Positions 44,103-53,644 of a DNA stretch of 64,000 bases are shown here, piece by piece; the first letter of the stretch is position 1; every line of letters starts with the position of its first letter. A model generated the notes under the pieces. That model ran no database searches and was not told where the DNA came from. It worked only from the letters and a program-made list of their open reading frames with translations. The translations under genes were made by a program, and so were the position numbers. Location of the stretch: positions 1 to 64,000 of the forward strand of contig JBHJOS010000046.1 of NCBI GenBank assembly GCA_050329415.1, given 5' to 3'. The DNA is from JANNOG01 sp050329415 (GTDB taxonomy: Bacteria > Actinomycetota > Actinomycetes > Actinomycetales > JBBAYJ01).

Positions 44103-45545
44103 TTACCGGTCGAGGCGCCCGTCGCCGGACCCGGCGTGCCGCCGGAGTCCTCGCGGCCGGACCAGCACGGGACGACCGTCGAGGAGGTGCAGGGTGACCC
44201 CGGCGAGGAGCGCCCCGACCGCGGTCTCGGCCGCCACCGCGGCCGCCGTCCGCAGTGGATCGATCGTCACGGGCCCCCAGCCGGCCACGGCGCCCCCGCC
44301 CGCCCAGGCGAGGACCGCGGCCACCGCGCCGGCCATGGTCCCCACCGCCAGGGCATCGGCCACCCGGTCGGTCACCGACGTGGTCCGGGTGGTGCGCCGA
44401 CGGTGGATCCACCACGCGGCCGCCGCGCCGCCCGCGACGGCGGCGAGCACGCCCCCCCACGCCCACATCGGGTACTCCCCCGCCGGCCCGAGCACCGTGA
44501 GCAGGGGCAGCCCCGGGACCTCGGACACCGTCGACCCGGACAGGCTGACCGGTTGCCCGCCCACGACGATCCCCGGCCCGGCCAGCAGCGCAGCCGCCCA
44601 GAGGACGACGGTGGGCACCAGGGCCACCTGGAGGAGCAGCAGGAAGACGCCACCCACCGGCCCGGTGGCCAGCGCCCCCGTCCGGTCGGCCGTCTCGGTC
44701 AGGCCACTCACCTGCGCGGTGAGCACCACGAGCGAGGCGCCGAGCACCCACGACACCACGGCCACGGTTCCCGCCGGACCCCAGCGACCGATCGGCCGGG
44801 CGACGAGCCGGGGCAGGCGCCCCAGGACGCGGGACCACGCGTGAGAGGCGACGCCGGCCGCGGTCGCGAGACCGGCGACCGCAGTGACGGCCGACGCTGC
44901 GGCGAGGGGGTCGAGGTCCACCCCCGGCCCCGCCGCCCAGGTCGCCGTGACCAGGCCCAGGAGTCCGCTCGTCACCGCGCCGGCGACGACCGCGACCGCG
45001 AGGGCCGCGGCGGACCCGCGCCAGACCACGGCGAGGCGTGCGAGACGGCGACCCGAGCGGACGTGGATCGCGGCGAGGAGCGCCGTCAGTCCGAGCGGGG
45101 TGAGGGACACCGGCTGCGGACCGGCACCGCCGTCGGCGACCGGCAGCCCCAGGGCGATGTCCGCGTGGTGACCCAGCAGCCAGACGGCGGCGCCCACGCG
45201 CGCGGCCCCGGTCCAGGACGACTCCGGATCCGTGGCGGTCGTCCAGCCGACGAGCACGGTCCCGGCCACGGCGAGCAGCGCGATGACCGTGGCGCTGATC
45301 GCATGACCCACCCCGGAGCGGACCAGCTCCGCCCAGGTCGGCACGGGTCGCGCGGCACGGCGCGGGGTCTCCCGGGCGGCGGACCGATCAGCGGGGCGGG
45401 CGGCGGGGTGATCAGCAGAGCGAGCGGTGGGGCGGGGTCCCGGGGCCGACGCCGCCGTGGGGCGGGCGGACCGCGAGGCCGGCCCCGGTGGACGACGCGG
45501 CGACGGGAGGCCGGGGCCGGTGCCGGTGCTCGCCGTCGTTGCCAC
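44103..45545 (-). CDS. PerM-like membrane protein (DUF6350)
   Basis: The 480-residue protein has a Pro/Arg-rich cytoplasmic lead of about 70 residues and roughly ten membrane helices. The DUF6350 family includes mycobacterial PerM, a divisome-stabilising membrane protein encoded beside purN, and the purN-purH neighbourhood here is the same. Start choice (GTG 45545) is tentative, because no good ribosome site is present and the frame is open to 45626. Function in cell division is inferred from the relative. Confidence 0.72.
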   Translation of the reverse strand: MATTASTGTGPGLPSPRRPPGPASRSARPTAASAPGPRPTARSADHPAARPADRSAARETPRRAARPVPTWAELVRSGVGHAISATVIALLAVAGTVLVGWTTATDPESSWTGAARVGAAVWLLGHHADIALGLPVADGGAGPQPVSLTPLGLTALLAAIHVRSGRRLARLAVVWRGSAAALAVAVVAGAVTSGLLGLVTATWAAGPGVDLDPLAAASAVTAVAGLATAAGVASHAWSRVLGRLPRLVARPIGRWGPAGTVAVVSWVLGASLVVLTAQVSGLTETADRTGALATGPVGGVFLLLLQVALVPTVVLWAAALLAGPGIVVGGQPVSLSGSTVSEVPGLPLLTVLGPAGEYPMWAWGGVLAAVAGGAAAAWWIHRRRTTRTTSVTDRVADALAVGTMAGAVAAVLAWAGGGAVAGWGPVTIDPLRTAAAVAAETAVGALLAGVTLHLLDGRPVLVRPRGLRRHAGSGDGRLDR

Positions 45546-45683
45546 ACCTTCAGAGTGACGACGGACCCCCTCGGCCCGCACGCGCCACGCCGCGAACGCA
45601 TCCGGGCGATTCGCCTGCTGAAACACTCGCCACGAGTTCAGGCCGTGTTAATCTGCTGTTCGCTCTGGAGGGAGCGGAGAGGC

Positions 45684-45715
45684 GACGGCCCTGGTGACTT
45701 GTCACCGGGGCCGTC
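45684..45715. terminator. Terminator hairpin after sucD
   Basis: GACGGCCCTGGTGAC and GTCACCGGGGCCGTC pair over 15 positions (one G-U) around a 2-nt centre, 36 nt beyond the sucD stop. On the other side lies the start region of perM; AT-rich DNA at 45640-45660 may contain its promoter. Confidence 0.65.
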
Positions 45716-45750
45716 GTTCGTGCTCACTCGTTCCCCTGCGTCGGGGTGGG

Positions 45751-46647
45751 TCAGGGGGTGAGGATCCGGCGCAGGAGACGGGCGGTCTCGGAGGGGGTGC
45801 GGCCGACGCTGACGCCGACGGCCTCCATGGCCTGCTGCTTGGCCGCGGCGGTCCCGGCGGAGCCGGAGACGATGGCGCCGGCGTGGCCCATGGTCTTGCC
45901 CTCGGGAGCGGTGAACCCGGCGACGTAGCCGACGACGGGCTTCGTCACGTGCTCGGCGATGTAGGCCGCCGCCCGCTCCTCGGCGTCTCCGCCGATCTCC
46001 CCGATCATGACGACGGCTTCGGTCTGCGGGTCGTCCTGGAACGCCTGGAGACAGTCGATGTGCGTGGTCCCGACGACCGGGTCGCCGCCGATGCCCACGC
46101 AGGTCGAGAACCCGATGTCCCGCAGCTCGTACATCATCTGGTAGGTCAGGGTGCCGGACTTGCTGACCAGCCCGATCCGCCCGCGCTTGGTGATGTCGGC
46201 CGGGATGATGCCGGCGTTGGACTTGCCGGGTGAGATGAGGCCGGGGCAGTTCGGGCCGATGAGGCGGGTGGTGCCGGACGCCGCGGCCAGGGCGTGGAAC
46301 TCGGCGGTGTCCCTGACCGGCACGCCCTCGGTGATGACGACGACCAGGGGCACCTTGGCCTCGATCGCCTCCACCACGGCGGCCTTGGTGAACTTCGCCG
46401 GGACGAAGATCACGGAGACGTCCGCACCGGTCGCCGCCACGGCCTCGCCGACCGTGGCGTGCACGGGAACCGGGATGGACCCGTGATCGGGATGCTCGAA
46501 GTCGATGGACTGCCCTCCCTTGCCGGGGGTCACCCCGGCCACCACTCGGGTGCCGGCGCGCAGCATCCGCTGGGTGTGCTTGCGCCCCTCGGCCCCGGTC
46601 ATGCCCTGGACGACGATTCGGGAGTGCTCGTCGAGGAAGATCGCCAC
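45751..46647 (-). CDS. sucD: Succinyl-CoA synthetase, alpha subunit
   Basis: The 298-residue subunit binds CoA and carries the phosphorylated histidine in GKTMGHAGAIVSG near residue 250. GMTGAEGRKHTQRM, GTRVVAGVTPGKGG and RLIGPNCPGLISP are the expected signatures. With SucC it converts succinyl-CoA to succinate with ADP or GDP phosphorylation. AGGAG lies 8 nt before the GTG at 46647, 25 nt after sucC. Confidence 0.96.
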   Translation of the reverse strand: MAIFLDEHSRIVVQGMTGAEGRKHTQRMLRAGTRVVAGVTPGKGGQSIDFEHPDHGSIPVPVHATVGEAVAATGADVSVIFVPAKFTKAAVVEAIEAKVPLVVVITEGVPVRDTAEFHALAAASGTTRLIGPNCPGLISPGKSNAGIIPADITKRGRIGLVSKSGTLTYQMMYELRDIGFSTCVGIGGDPVVGTTHIDCLQAFQDDPQTEAVVMIGEIGGDAEERAAAYIAEHVTKPVVGYVAGFTAPEGKTMGHAGAIVSGSAGTAAAKQQAMEAVGVSVGRTPSETARLLRRILTP

Positions 46648-46672
46648 TGGTGTGCTCCTGTCTGCTCGCGCG

Positions 46673-47860
46673 TCAGGCGGCCGGGCTCGCGGCGGCCAGC
46701 TCGGCCGCCCGGCGGGCGGCGTCATCCATGGTGTCGACCTGCTCCAGGCCGGGGAGTCCGGAGTCGGCGAGGATCTGCCGGCCGATCTCGGCGTTGTTGC
46801 CGTCCAGGCGGACCACCAGCGGCCGGGTCACCGCCTCGCCCCGCTCCTGGAGGAGATGGAACGCGGCGACGATGCCGTTGGCGACCGCGTCGCAGGACGT
46901 GATCCCGCCAAAGACGTTGACGAAGACACTGCGGACCTGGTCGTCCGAGAGAATGATCTCCAGCCCGTTCGCCATCACCTCGGCCGACGCCCCGCCGCCG
47001 ATGTCGAGGAAGTTCGCCGGGCGGACCCCGCCGAACTCCTCTCCGGCGCCCGCGACCACGTCCAGCGTCGACATCACCAGGCCGGCGCCGTTGCCGATGA
47101 CGCCCACCGTGCCGTCGAGCTTGACGTAGTTGAGGTCCCGCTCGGCGGCCGCCCGCTCCAGGGGATCCGTGGCCGCGACGTCCACCAGGCCCGCGTGGTG
47201 CGGGTGCCGGAACGCCGCGTTGTCGTCCAGAGTGATCTTGCCGTCGAGGGCCACGAGACGGCCGTCGCCGGTCCGGACCAGCGGATTGACCTCCACGAGG
47301 GTGGCGTCCTCGGCGCTGAACACCGCCCACAGCCGCTGCAGCAGGGCGACGGCGCCGTCCCGGACCTCGGCGGGGAACCGGGCGGCGTCGGCGATCTCCC
47401 CCGCCTTGGCCGCGTCCATCCCGGTCAGGGGGTCGACCGGCACCCGGGCCAGGGCGTCGGGTCGCTCGACGGCGAGCTGCTCGATCTCCATCCCGCCCTC
47501 GACGCTCGCCATCGCCAGCCAGGTGCGGTTCGAGCGGTCGAGGAGGAACGAGACGTAGTACTCGTCCGCGATGTCCACACCCGGGGCGATCATGACTCGC
47601 CGGACCAGGTGTCCCTTGATGTCCATGCCGAGGATCGCGCGAGCGTGCTCCTCGGCCTCGGCGGGCAACTTCGCCAGCTTCACCCCGCCGGCCTTGCCGC
47701 GGCCACCGGTCTTGACCTGGGCCTTGACGACGACCACCGGGGTCGCGAGGGACTCGGCCGCGCGACGGGCCGCCTCGGGGGTCTCGGCGACGTGGGAGGG
47801 CAGGACGGGCACACCGTGGGCCTCGAAGAGGTCCCTGGCCTGGTACTCGTAGAGGTCCAC
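46673..47860 (-). CDS. sucC: Succinyl-CoA synthetase, beta subunit
   Basis: The 395-residue ATP-grasp subunit begins MDLYEYQARDLFEAHGVPVL and contains VKAQVKTGGRGKAGGVKLA, LVEVNPLVRTGDG, GLVMSTLDVV and NVFGGITSCDAVANGI. A TAGGCT box (47874-47869) lies 8 nt before the GTG with no ribosome site, so the mRNA is probably leaderless. It is transcribed with sucD. Confidence 0.96.
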   Translation of the reverse strand: MDLYEYQARDLFEAHGVPVLPSHVAETPEAARRAAESLATPVVVVKAQVKTGGRGKAGGVKLAKLPAEAEEHARAILGMDIKGHLVRRVMIAPGVDIADEYYVSFLLDRSNRTWLAMASVEGGMEIEQLAVERPDALARVPVDPLTGMDAAKAGEIADAARFPAEVRDGAVALLQRLWAVFSAEDATLVEVNPLVRTGDGRLVALDGKITLDDNAAFRHPHHAGLVDVAATDPLERAAAERDLNYVKLDGTVGVIGNGAGLVMSTLDVVAGAGEEFGGVRPANFLDIGGGASAEVMANGLEIILSDDQVRSVFVNVFGGITSCDAVANGIVAAFHLLQERGEAVTRPLVVRLDGNNAEIGRQILADSGLPGLEQVDTMDDAARRAAELAAASPAA

Positions 47861-47952
47861 GACCCGGCAGCCTAGTGAGGGTCGGCAGGTCCGCGGGCCG
47901 GGGCGGTCGCCTGCCGGCCCGCGCGCGCTGTGACCCTGGCTACCCTCGCGGA

Positions 47953-48381
47953 GTGGCCAGTGACGACGGACCGTCCCCGGAGGAGCGCGACCGGCCGCTG
48001 CGGATCGTCATCGCGAAGGCGGGTCTCGACGGGCACGACCGCGGCGCCAAGATCGTCGCCCGGGCGTTGCGGGACGCGGGCATGGAGGTCGTCTACACCG
48101 GGCTGCGACAGACGCCCGAGCAGGTGGTCGCGGCCGTCCTCGACGAGGACGCGGACGCTCTCGGGCTGTCCCTGCTGTCCGGCGCCCACCTCACCCTGTT
48201 CCCCAGGATCCTGGCGCTGCTGAACGAGGCCGGCGCCAGAGACGTGATCGTCTTCGGCGGCGGCATCATCCCGGAGGGCGACATCCCGGCGCTCACCGAG
48301 GCGGGGGTGTCCAGGGTCTTCGGCCCCGGCACTCCGACGACCGAGATCGTGGGGTGGGTCCGCGGGGCAGTCCGCGCCTAG
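47953..48381 (+). CDS. Free-standing cobalamin-binding domain protein
   Basis: The 142-residue protein matches the C-terminal B12 domain of methylmalonyl-CoA mutase: IVIAKAGLDGHDRGAKIVAR contains the DxHxxG lower-ligand motif (Asp, His, Gly), followed by SLLSGAHLTLFP and VFGGGIIPEGD. No mutase catalytic domain is fused or adjacent. Such single domains are common in actinomycetes; they may pair with a split mutase encoded elsewhere or carry B12 for a sensor. A TACCCT box 6 nt before the GTG suggests a leaderless transcript. It is divergent from sucC, a metabolically related gene. Confidence 0.85.
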   Translation: MASDDGPSPEERDRPLRIVIAKAGLDGHDRGAKIVARALRDAGMEVVYTGLRQTPEQVVAAVLDEDADALGLSLLSGAHLTLFPRILALLNEAGARDVIVFGGGIIPEGDIPALTEAGVSRVFGPGTPTTEIVGWVRGAVRA

Positions 48382-49043
48382 GCCAGGTGCTGGCCCCGCT
48401 GTCGCCGGCCGGTCCACACCAGCCCGGTGCCGGCTGCCAGCAGCCCGGCGGCGATGAGCAGGAGCCCCACGACATCGGCGCCCGCCAGTGGGAGCCCCCC
48501 GATGGTCCGAGGACCGGCGGGCGGCTGCGTGGCCCCGGGCGATGCGTCGGAGCCCGTCCCGGACGGGTCCCGGGCGTCCGGGGTGTCCGGGTCGGCGGCC
48601 GTCGCGAGGTCCGCGGGGGGCCTTCCCGCGCCGCCCGGCTCGGCCCCGGGGCCGAGCGGACCGTTGCCGGGCCGGGCGGGGAGGTTGTCGCCGGCCCCGC
48701 CGCCAGGGGGGGCGTCCACCGGGGGCGCTGGCGAGCCGCCGGTGGCCGTCGCCACCGGCGGCGGAGGGGACGTCCCGCCGACGTCGTCCGTGGTGGCCGT
48801 CTCGCTGGTGGTCGTCTCGGTGGTCGTCGTCTCGGTGGTCGTCGTGGTGGTCGTGGTGGTGACCGTTGTCACGGGCTGGTCAGCGGTCTCCGACGCGGTG
48901 GTCGGGACACTCCCGGCCGCGGCCGGGAGCACTGCCGATGTCGGTGCCACCGTCAGCAGGCCCGCCACCAGGCCCGCGAGGACGAGCGGAGCCACGGTCC
49001 ACGCAGGGCGGAGAGGGGTCCGGAGGCATGTCACACCAGTCAC
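48378..49043 (-). CDS. Thr/Pro-rich surface protein with sortase-like C-terminal signal
   Basis: The 221-residue protein has a signal segment (residues 13-40), a run of Thr with TTE repeats (about residues 60-85), a Pro/Gly-rich middle and a C-terminal LPLAGAD followed by a hydrophobic helix (VVGLLLIAAGLLAAGTGLVW) and RRQR. That layout (motif, helix, positive tail) is that of a sortase substrate; a sortase is encoded at 60039-60791. AGAAGGG precedes the GTG at 49043. Its stop and the convergent B12 gene's stop share CTAG. No catalytic domain is seen. Confidence 0.7.
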   Translation of the reverse strand: MTGVTCLRTPLRPAWTVAPLVLAGLVAGLLTVAPTSAVLPAAAGSVPTTASETADQPVTTVTTTTTTTTTETTTTETTTSETATTDDVGGTSPPPPVATATGGSPAPPVDAPPGGGAGDNLPARPGNGPLGPGAEPGGAGRPPADLATAADPDTPDARDPSGTGSDASPGATQPPAGPRTIGGLPLAGADVVGLLLIAAGLLAAGTGLVWTGRRQRGQHLA

Positions 49044-49166
49044 GGCCGGACCCTTCTGTGCGTGCCGCGGGTCGCGCGGGCTGCCCTCGATTGTCCGTCG
49101 TCGCCGGTCACGGGTCCGCGCTTCCCTGTCCTCCACCCGAGAACCGTCCGATCGGCCGACGTCACC

Positions 49167-51545
49167 TCAGACTTTCGTCAGCGGTGCGTACCGTAGCAAG
49201 AGCCGCTTCTCGCCGAGCAGGCCGAAGTCCACGGTGGCGATGGCCCGCTCGCCGGCACCGTCCACCACCACGACGACCCCGTCCCCGAAGGTGTCGTGGT
49301 GTACCCGCTCCCCCGCGGAGACCGCGATCGGTGTCCGGTTGCCGGGCGAACGGACGCCGGGGCGCGCCGCCACCCGCGCCAGTGCCGGGGCCGACCGCCA
49401 CGGGCTCGGTGCCGAGTGGGTGGGGGGCGGTGCCTCGCGCCGCCACGTGACCAGAGCGGAGGGCACCTCGTCCAGGAACCGCGACGCCGGCGCCGACGTG
49501 GGCTGTCCCCAGGCGCTGCGGACGAGGGCGCGAGTGAGGTAAAGGCGCTGGCGGGCCCGGGTGATGCCGACGTAGGCGAGGCGGCGCTCCTCGGCGATCT
49601 GGGTGGGGTCGTCGAGCGTGCGGAGGTGGGGGAACACCCCGTCCTCCATGCCGGTGAGGAAGACCACCGGGAACTCCAGGCCCTTGGCCGTGTGGAGCGT
49701 CATGAGCGTCACCCGACCGGCGTCGATGCCGTCCCGCGGGGCATCCGGCAGCTCGTCGGCGTCGGCCACGAGCGAGGTCCGCTCGAGGAAGTCGGCCAGG
49801 GTCCCGTCCGGCTGCGACACCTCGAACTCCTGAGCGACGGACACCAGTTCGGCGAGGTTCTCCAGCCGCGAGGCGTCCTGCGGGTCGTGACTCTCGCGCA
49901 GGTCGTCGATGTAGCCCGAGCGGTCGAGGACCGCCTGGAGCAGGGTCGCGATCGACGCCCCGGCCGCGGTGTACCCGCGCAGCTCCGCCATGAGGTCGGC
50001 GAACCTGCGCAGCGCGGCCACGGAGCGGCTGACCAGGGTGGCGGCGAACTCGTCGAGCCGCTCCAGCGCCGCCCCGAACGACACGCCCCGGGCGGTCGCG
50101 AAGTCCGCCACCGCCTGCTCGGCCTTGTCGCCGATCCCCCGCTTGGGCACGTTGACGATCCGCCGCAGGTTCACCGTGTCGTCCGGATTGGCCAGGGCAC
50201 GCAGGTACGCGAGGGCGTCCTTGATCTCCCGGCGTTCGTAGAAGCGCGTGCCGCCCACCACGACGTACGGGACCCCGGTGCGGACCAGGACGTCCTCGAT
50301 CGCCCGGGACTGGGCGTTGGTCCGGTAGAAGACGGCGACGTCGCCGTAGGCGTACCCGTGGCCGTCGCGCAGCCGGTCGATCTCCTCGACGACGAACGCC
50401 GCCTCGTCGGCCTCGGAGTCGGCCACATAGCCGACCACCGGTTCGCCGGGGCCGGCGTCGGTCCACAGGTTCTTGGGCCGACGGTCCGGGTTGCGGGAGA
50501 TGACGGCGTTGGCGGCATCGAGCACCGTCTGCGTCGAGCGGTAGTTCTGCTCGAGCAGGACCACCCGGGCGTCGGGATAGTCGGCCTCGAACTCCAGGAT
50601 GTTGCGGATGGACGCCCCGCGGAAGGCGTAGATCGACTGGTCGGCGTCGCCGACCACCGTGAGCTCGGCCGGCGGGACGGCCAGCTGCCCCTCCCCCTCC
50701 CCCGGTACCGGCGTCCCCGCCCCGGCGCCCGCGTAGCCGCCGACGAGCTCCCGCACGAGGACGTACTGGGCGTGGTTGGTGTCCTGGTACTCGTCGACGA
50801 GGACGTGCCGGAAGCGGCGGCGGTAGTGCTCGGCGGTCTCGGGGAAGACCTGGAGCAGGTGGACCGTCGTCATGATGAGGTCGTCGAAGTCGAGGGCGCT
50901 GGCCTCGCGCAGCCGGGCGGTGTAGCGCCGGTACACGTCGGCCACGAGGATCTCGGTCGGGGTGGCGCCGGCCGCCACCCGCGAGGCGTACGTCTCGTGG
51001 TCGACCAGCTCGTTCTTGAGGGCGGAGATCTGGCTCGCCAGCGAGCGGGGCGGGTACTTCCTGGGGTCGAGGCCGAGGTCCCGGGCGACCAGGGCGAGCA
51101 GCCGCTGGCTGTCGGCTGCGTCGTAGATGGAGAACTGGGAGCGCAGCCCGAGCTTCGTCGCCTCGCGCCGCAGGATCCGGACGCAGGCGGAGTGGAACGT
51201 CGACACCAGCATCCGCTGCGCCGCCGGCCCCACGAGCGCGGCGACCCGCTCCCGCATCTCGCCCGCAGCCTTGTTGGTGAAGGTGATCGCGAGCACCTCA
51301 CCGGGGCGCACCCCGCGAGCGGCCAGCGCATACGCGATCCGGTAGGTGAGGACGCGGGTCTTGCCGGAGCCGGCGCCGGCCACCACCAGCAGGGGTGACC
51401 CCTCGTGGGCCACGGCCGTCCGCTGTGCGGGATTGAGATCCGCCAGGAGTTCCTCGCCACGGTCGGCGGCGCCCGTCGGGCCCGTGGGCCGCCGGCCCGA
51501 CGGGGCGGCGGTGAGCACCGGGAGGTCGTCGAAGAGGGCGCTCAT
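49167..51545 (-). CDS. pcrA: UvrD/PcrA-type DNA helicase
   Basis: The 792-residue SF1A helicase has Walker A GAGSGKT in VVAGAGSGKTRVLTYRIA, motif Ia ITFTNKAAGEM, motif II VDEYQDTN, QSIYAFRGA (III), VLLEQNYRST (IV), TLMTLHTAKGLEFPVVFLTG (V) and VGITRARQRLYLT (VI), plus the C-terminal region with HDTFGDGVVV that PcrA proteins use for RNA-polymerase contact. The ATG at 51545 lies 9 nt after TACCCT. It removes RecA and repairs or restarts forks. The full length matches the family. Confidence 0.96.
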   Translation of the reverse strand: MSALFDDLPVLTAAPSGRRPTGPTGAADRGEELLADLNPAQRTAVAHEGSPLLVVAGAGSGKTRVLTYRIAYALAARGVRPGEVLAITFTNKAAGEMRERVAALVGPAAQRMLVSTFHSACVRILRREATKLGLRSQFSIYDAADSQRLLALVARDLGLDPRKYPPRSLASQISALKNELVDHETYASRVAAGATPTEILVADVYRRYTARLREASALDFDDLIMTTVHLLQVFPETAEHYRRRFRHVLVDEYQDTNHAQYVLVRELVGGYAGAGAGTPVPGEGEGQLAVPPAELTVVGDADQSIYAFRGASIRNILEFEADYPDARVVLLEQNYRSTQTVLDAANAVISRNPDRRPKNLWTDAGPGEPVVGYVADSEADEAAFVVEEIDRLRDGHGYAYGDVAVFYRTNAQSRAIEDVLVRTGVPYVVVGGTRFYERREIKDALAYLRALANPDDTVNLRRIVNVPKRGIGDKAEQAVADFATARGVSFGAALERLDEFAATLVSRSVAALRRFADLMAELRGYTAAGASIATLLQAVLDRSGYIDDLRESHDPQDASRLENLAELVSVAQEFEVSQPDGTLADFLERTSLVADADELPDAPRDGIDAGRVTLMTLHTAKGLEFPVVFLTGMEDGVFPHLRTLDDPTQIAEERRLAYVGITRARQRLYLTRALVRSAWGQPTSAPASRFLDEVPSALVTWRREAPPPTHSAPSPWRSAPALARVAARPGVRSPGNRTPIAVSAGERVHHDTFGDGVVVVVDGAGERAIATVDFGLLGEKRLLLRYAPLTKV

Positions 51546-51628
51546 GGTGGGCCCAGGGTACGGGCGGCCCCGGACGCCCCGGGGGCCCCGACGCCGAGGT
51601 CGGGGTGTCCGGGACGTACGCTCCTGCG

Positions 51629-52351
51629 GTGCCTGCGCCGGACGCCTCGACCGAGCGCGCCCTCGTCGTGGGGGCGCACCCCGACGACATCGACTTCGGC
51701 TGCGCGGCCACCGTGGCGACCTGGGTGGACGCGGGCATCGACGTGACGTACCTGGTGGTGACCCGGGGCGACCAGGGCGGCTTCGACGACACTCCGCGGG
51801 AGCAGGTGCCGCTGATCCGCGAGGCCGAGCAGGTGGCGGCCGCCGGGGCGGTCGGAGTCACGGACGTGCGTTTCCTCGACGGGTACGCCGACGGGGACGT
51901 CCAGGTCTGCCACGACCTGGTGCGGGACGTCTCGCGGGTGATCCGGCAGGTCCGGCCGCAGCGGGCGCTCATCCAGTCACCGGAGCGGAACTACCGGCGG
52001 CTTCCCGCCTCCCACCCCGACCACCTCGCGGTGGGCGAGGCCGCCCTGCGAGCGATCTACCCTGCGGCGCGCAACGCCTTCGCCTACCCGAAGCTGCTCG
52101 ACGAGGGCCTCCAGCCCTGGACGGTGACCGACATCTGGCTGGTCGGCCACCCCACCGTCAACCACCACGTCGACGTCACCTCGACCTTCGACCGCAAGGT
52201 CGCCGCCCTGCGGGCGCACGCGAGCCAGACCCGTCACCTGGGGGACGGGCTGGTGACCATGCTGCAGGGGTGGCTGGGCGAGAACGCCCGAGCCGCGGGG
52301 CTGCCCGCGGGGCGACTGGCCGAGGCGTTCCACACGCTCGAGGTGAGCTGA
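51629..52351 (+). CDS. PIG-L family deacetylase (MshB-like)
   Basis: The 240-residue zinc-dependent deacetylase shows the motif AHPDDIDFGCAATVA (zinc His and catalytic Asp) and the second zinc site SHPDHLAVGEAAL. Members include MshB (mycothiol) and the mycothiol-conjugate amidase Mca; the short form here resembles the simpler LmbE-type enzymes, so the substrate is open. I chose the GTG at 51629 because TACGCT ends 6 nt upstream; a GTG at 51605 is also in frame. It is divergent from pcrA. Confidence 0.88.
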   Translation: MPAPDASTERALVVGAHPDDIDFGCAATVATWVDAGIDVTYLVVTRGDQGGFDDTPREQVPLIREAEQVAAAGAVGVTDVRFLDGYADGDVQVCHDLVRDVSRVIRQVRPQRALIQSPERNYRRLPASHPDHLAVGEAALRAIYPAARNAFAYPKLLDEGLQPWTVTDIWLVGHPTVNHHVDVTSTFDRKVAALRAHASQTRHLGDGLVTMLQGWLGENARAAGLPAGRLAEAFHTLEVS

Positions 52352-52364
52352 GCCCGGCCGCGCC

Positions 52365-53279
52365 TCAGCCGAACACCTGGACCCAGGTGCCCGCGGCGTA
52401 CCCCGGCATCGACCCGGGGTCCTGGCCGATTCCCGTGACCCTCCGGTCGCAGTCGAGGATGTTGGCGCGGTGCTCGGGGCTGTCCATCCAGCCGTCGACG
52501 ACGGCAGCGGCAGCGCTGTAGCCGGTGGCGATGTTCTCGGCGACCGATCCCGGGTAGCCCGCCGCCGCGGCGCGGGACGAGGGGGTGCTCCCGTCCGGGG
52601 AGGTGTGGTCGAAGTACTGACGGTCGACCATGTCGGCGGCGTGGGCGTCGGCTGCCTCCGTGAGGCGGTCGTCGATGGTCAGGGCGGGACACCCGGCCGC
52701 GGCGCGCTCGGCGTTGACCAGCTCGAACACGTCCTGGAGCAGTCCGGAGGGCGGGCCGGCGGACTGTGTGGGGCCGTCACTGGGCGGCGTGGTGGACGAG
52801 TCGGTACCGGCGACGTTCCCGGCGTCGGGGGTGGCCGTCCCGGTGGCGGCCAGGGGCGTCGACGCGGAAGTCGCCGACGTCGGCGCAGCCGTGGCCTCGC
52901 CGTCCGGTTCGACCGGTGTCGCCGGACCGGTCCAGGTGGGCAGGGCCGAGGCGCCCTCGGCACCGCCCGGAACCGAGCCCGCTGAGCGCTCGCCCCCCTC
53001 GGAGAGGTCGTCGATGCGTGGCAGGGCAGAGGTCCCGGCCGGTGCGGCCGAGCGGTCCCGGCCGAGCAGGTCGAACCCGGCGACGTCGACACCCGTCACG
53101 CGACCCACGGACGCGACCCCCAGCACCGGACCGGCGATCACGACGACGTTGGCCAGCGCGAGCGCCCCGATGACGGCTGCCACCACCACGTTGCCGCGGC
53201 GCAGCCACCGATGCCGCCGGACCGCGTCGCGATGCAGCAGACGCAGGTCCGGGTCGTCCGGCCGACGGGTCAGGTCCAC
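52365..53279 (-). CDS. CAP-domain (SCP/PR-1) secreted or membrane-anchored protein
   Basis: The 304-residue protein has an Arg-rich start, one membrane helix (about residues 27-50), a low-complexity linker of Pro/Ala/Thr/Ser (about 60-180), and a C-terminal CAP domain: FELVNAERAAAGCPALTIDD, HAADMVDRQYFDHTSPDGST, GSVAENIA, WMDSPEHRANILD and GTWVQVFG. The histidines and Glu of the family are in place. CAP proteins act outside the cell but their activity is mostly undefined. The start overlaps the preceding membrane gene by 10 nt. Confidence 0.85.
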   Translation of the reverse strand: MDLTRRPDDPDLRLLHRDAVRRHRWLRRGNVVVAAVIGALALANVVVIAGPVLGVASVGRVTGVDVAGFDLLGRDRSAAPAGTSALPRIDDLSEGGERSAGSVPGGAEGASALPTWTGPATPVEPDGEATAAPTSATSASTPLAATGTATPDAGNVAGTDSSTTPPSDGPTQSAGPPSGLLQDVFELVNAERAAAGCPALTIDDRLTEAADAHAADMVDRQYFDHTSPDGSTPSSRAAAAGYPGSVAENIATGYSAAAAVVDGWMDSPEHRANILDCDRRVTGIGQDPGSMPGYAAGTWVQVFG

Positions 53280-53614
53280 AGCACCGCCACTGTGACGTTG
53301 AGCACGCCGAGGCCCCCGATGAGGTGGACGAGCGGGCCCGGGACGTCCTCGCGCCGACGGTTGACCCACAACAGGACAGTGACCGCCAGGGCCACCGCGA
53401 GCTTGAAGGTGATCTTCACGTTGTCGACGTCGTCGCCCTCGCCCCGGGCGTATGCGAGTCCGACCAGCAAGATCCCGGTCACCAGAGCGGTGAGGGCACC
53501 GTGCAGCATGACCGGGACCACCTGCGGCCGGCGGACATGGGCCAGCCAGCCGCCCACGACGCCCGCCATGCCGACCAGGTGCAACACGACGACGAGGCCG
53601 TTGACGACGTCCAC
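53270..53614 (-). CDS. Small four-helix membrane protein
   Basis: The 114-residue protein has about four hydrophobic helices (GLVVVLHLVGMAGVVGGWLA, VMLHGALTALVTGILLVGLA, FKLAVALAVTVLLWV, LIGGLGVLNVTVAVLW). It looks like the small integral membrane proteins near cytochrome or copper genes, but I cannot assign a family with confidence. TAGGCT (53627-53622) lies 7 nt before the GTG, suggesting a leaderless transcript. It sits between the CcdA-like gene and the CAP gene. Confidence 0.65.
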   Translation of the reverse strand: MDVVNGLVVVLHLVGMAGVVGGWLAHVRRPQVVPVMLHGALTALVTGILLVGLAYARGEGDDVDNVKITFKLAVALAVTVLLWVNRRREDVPGPLVHLIGGLGVLNVTVAVLWT

Positions 53615-53644
53615 GGGTGGCAGCCTAGCCCGACCCGGTCCGGA

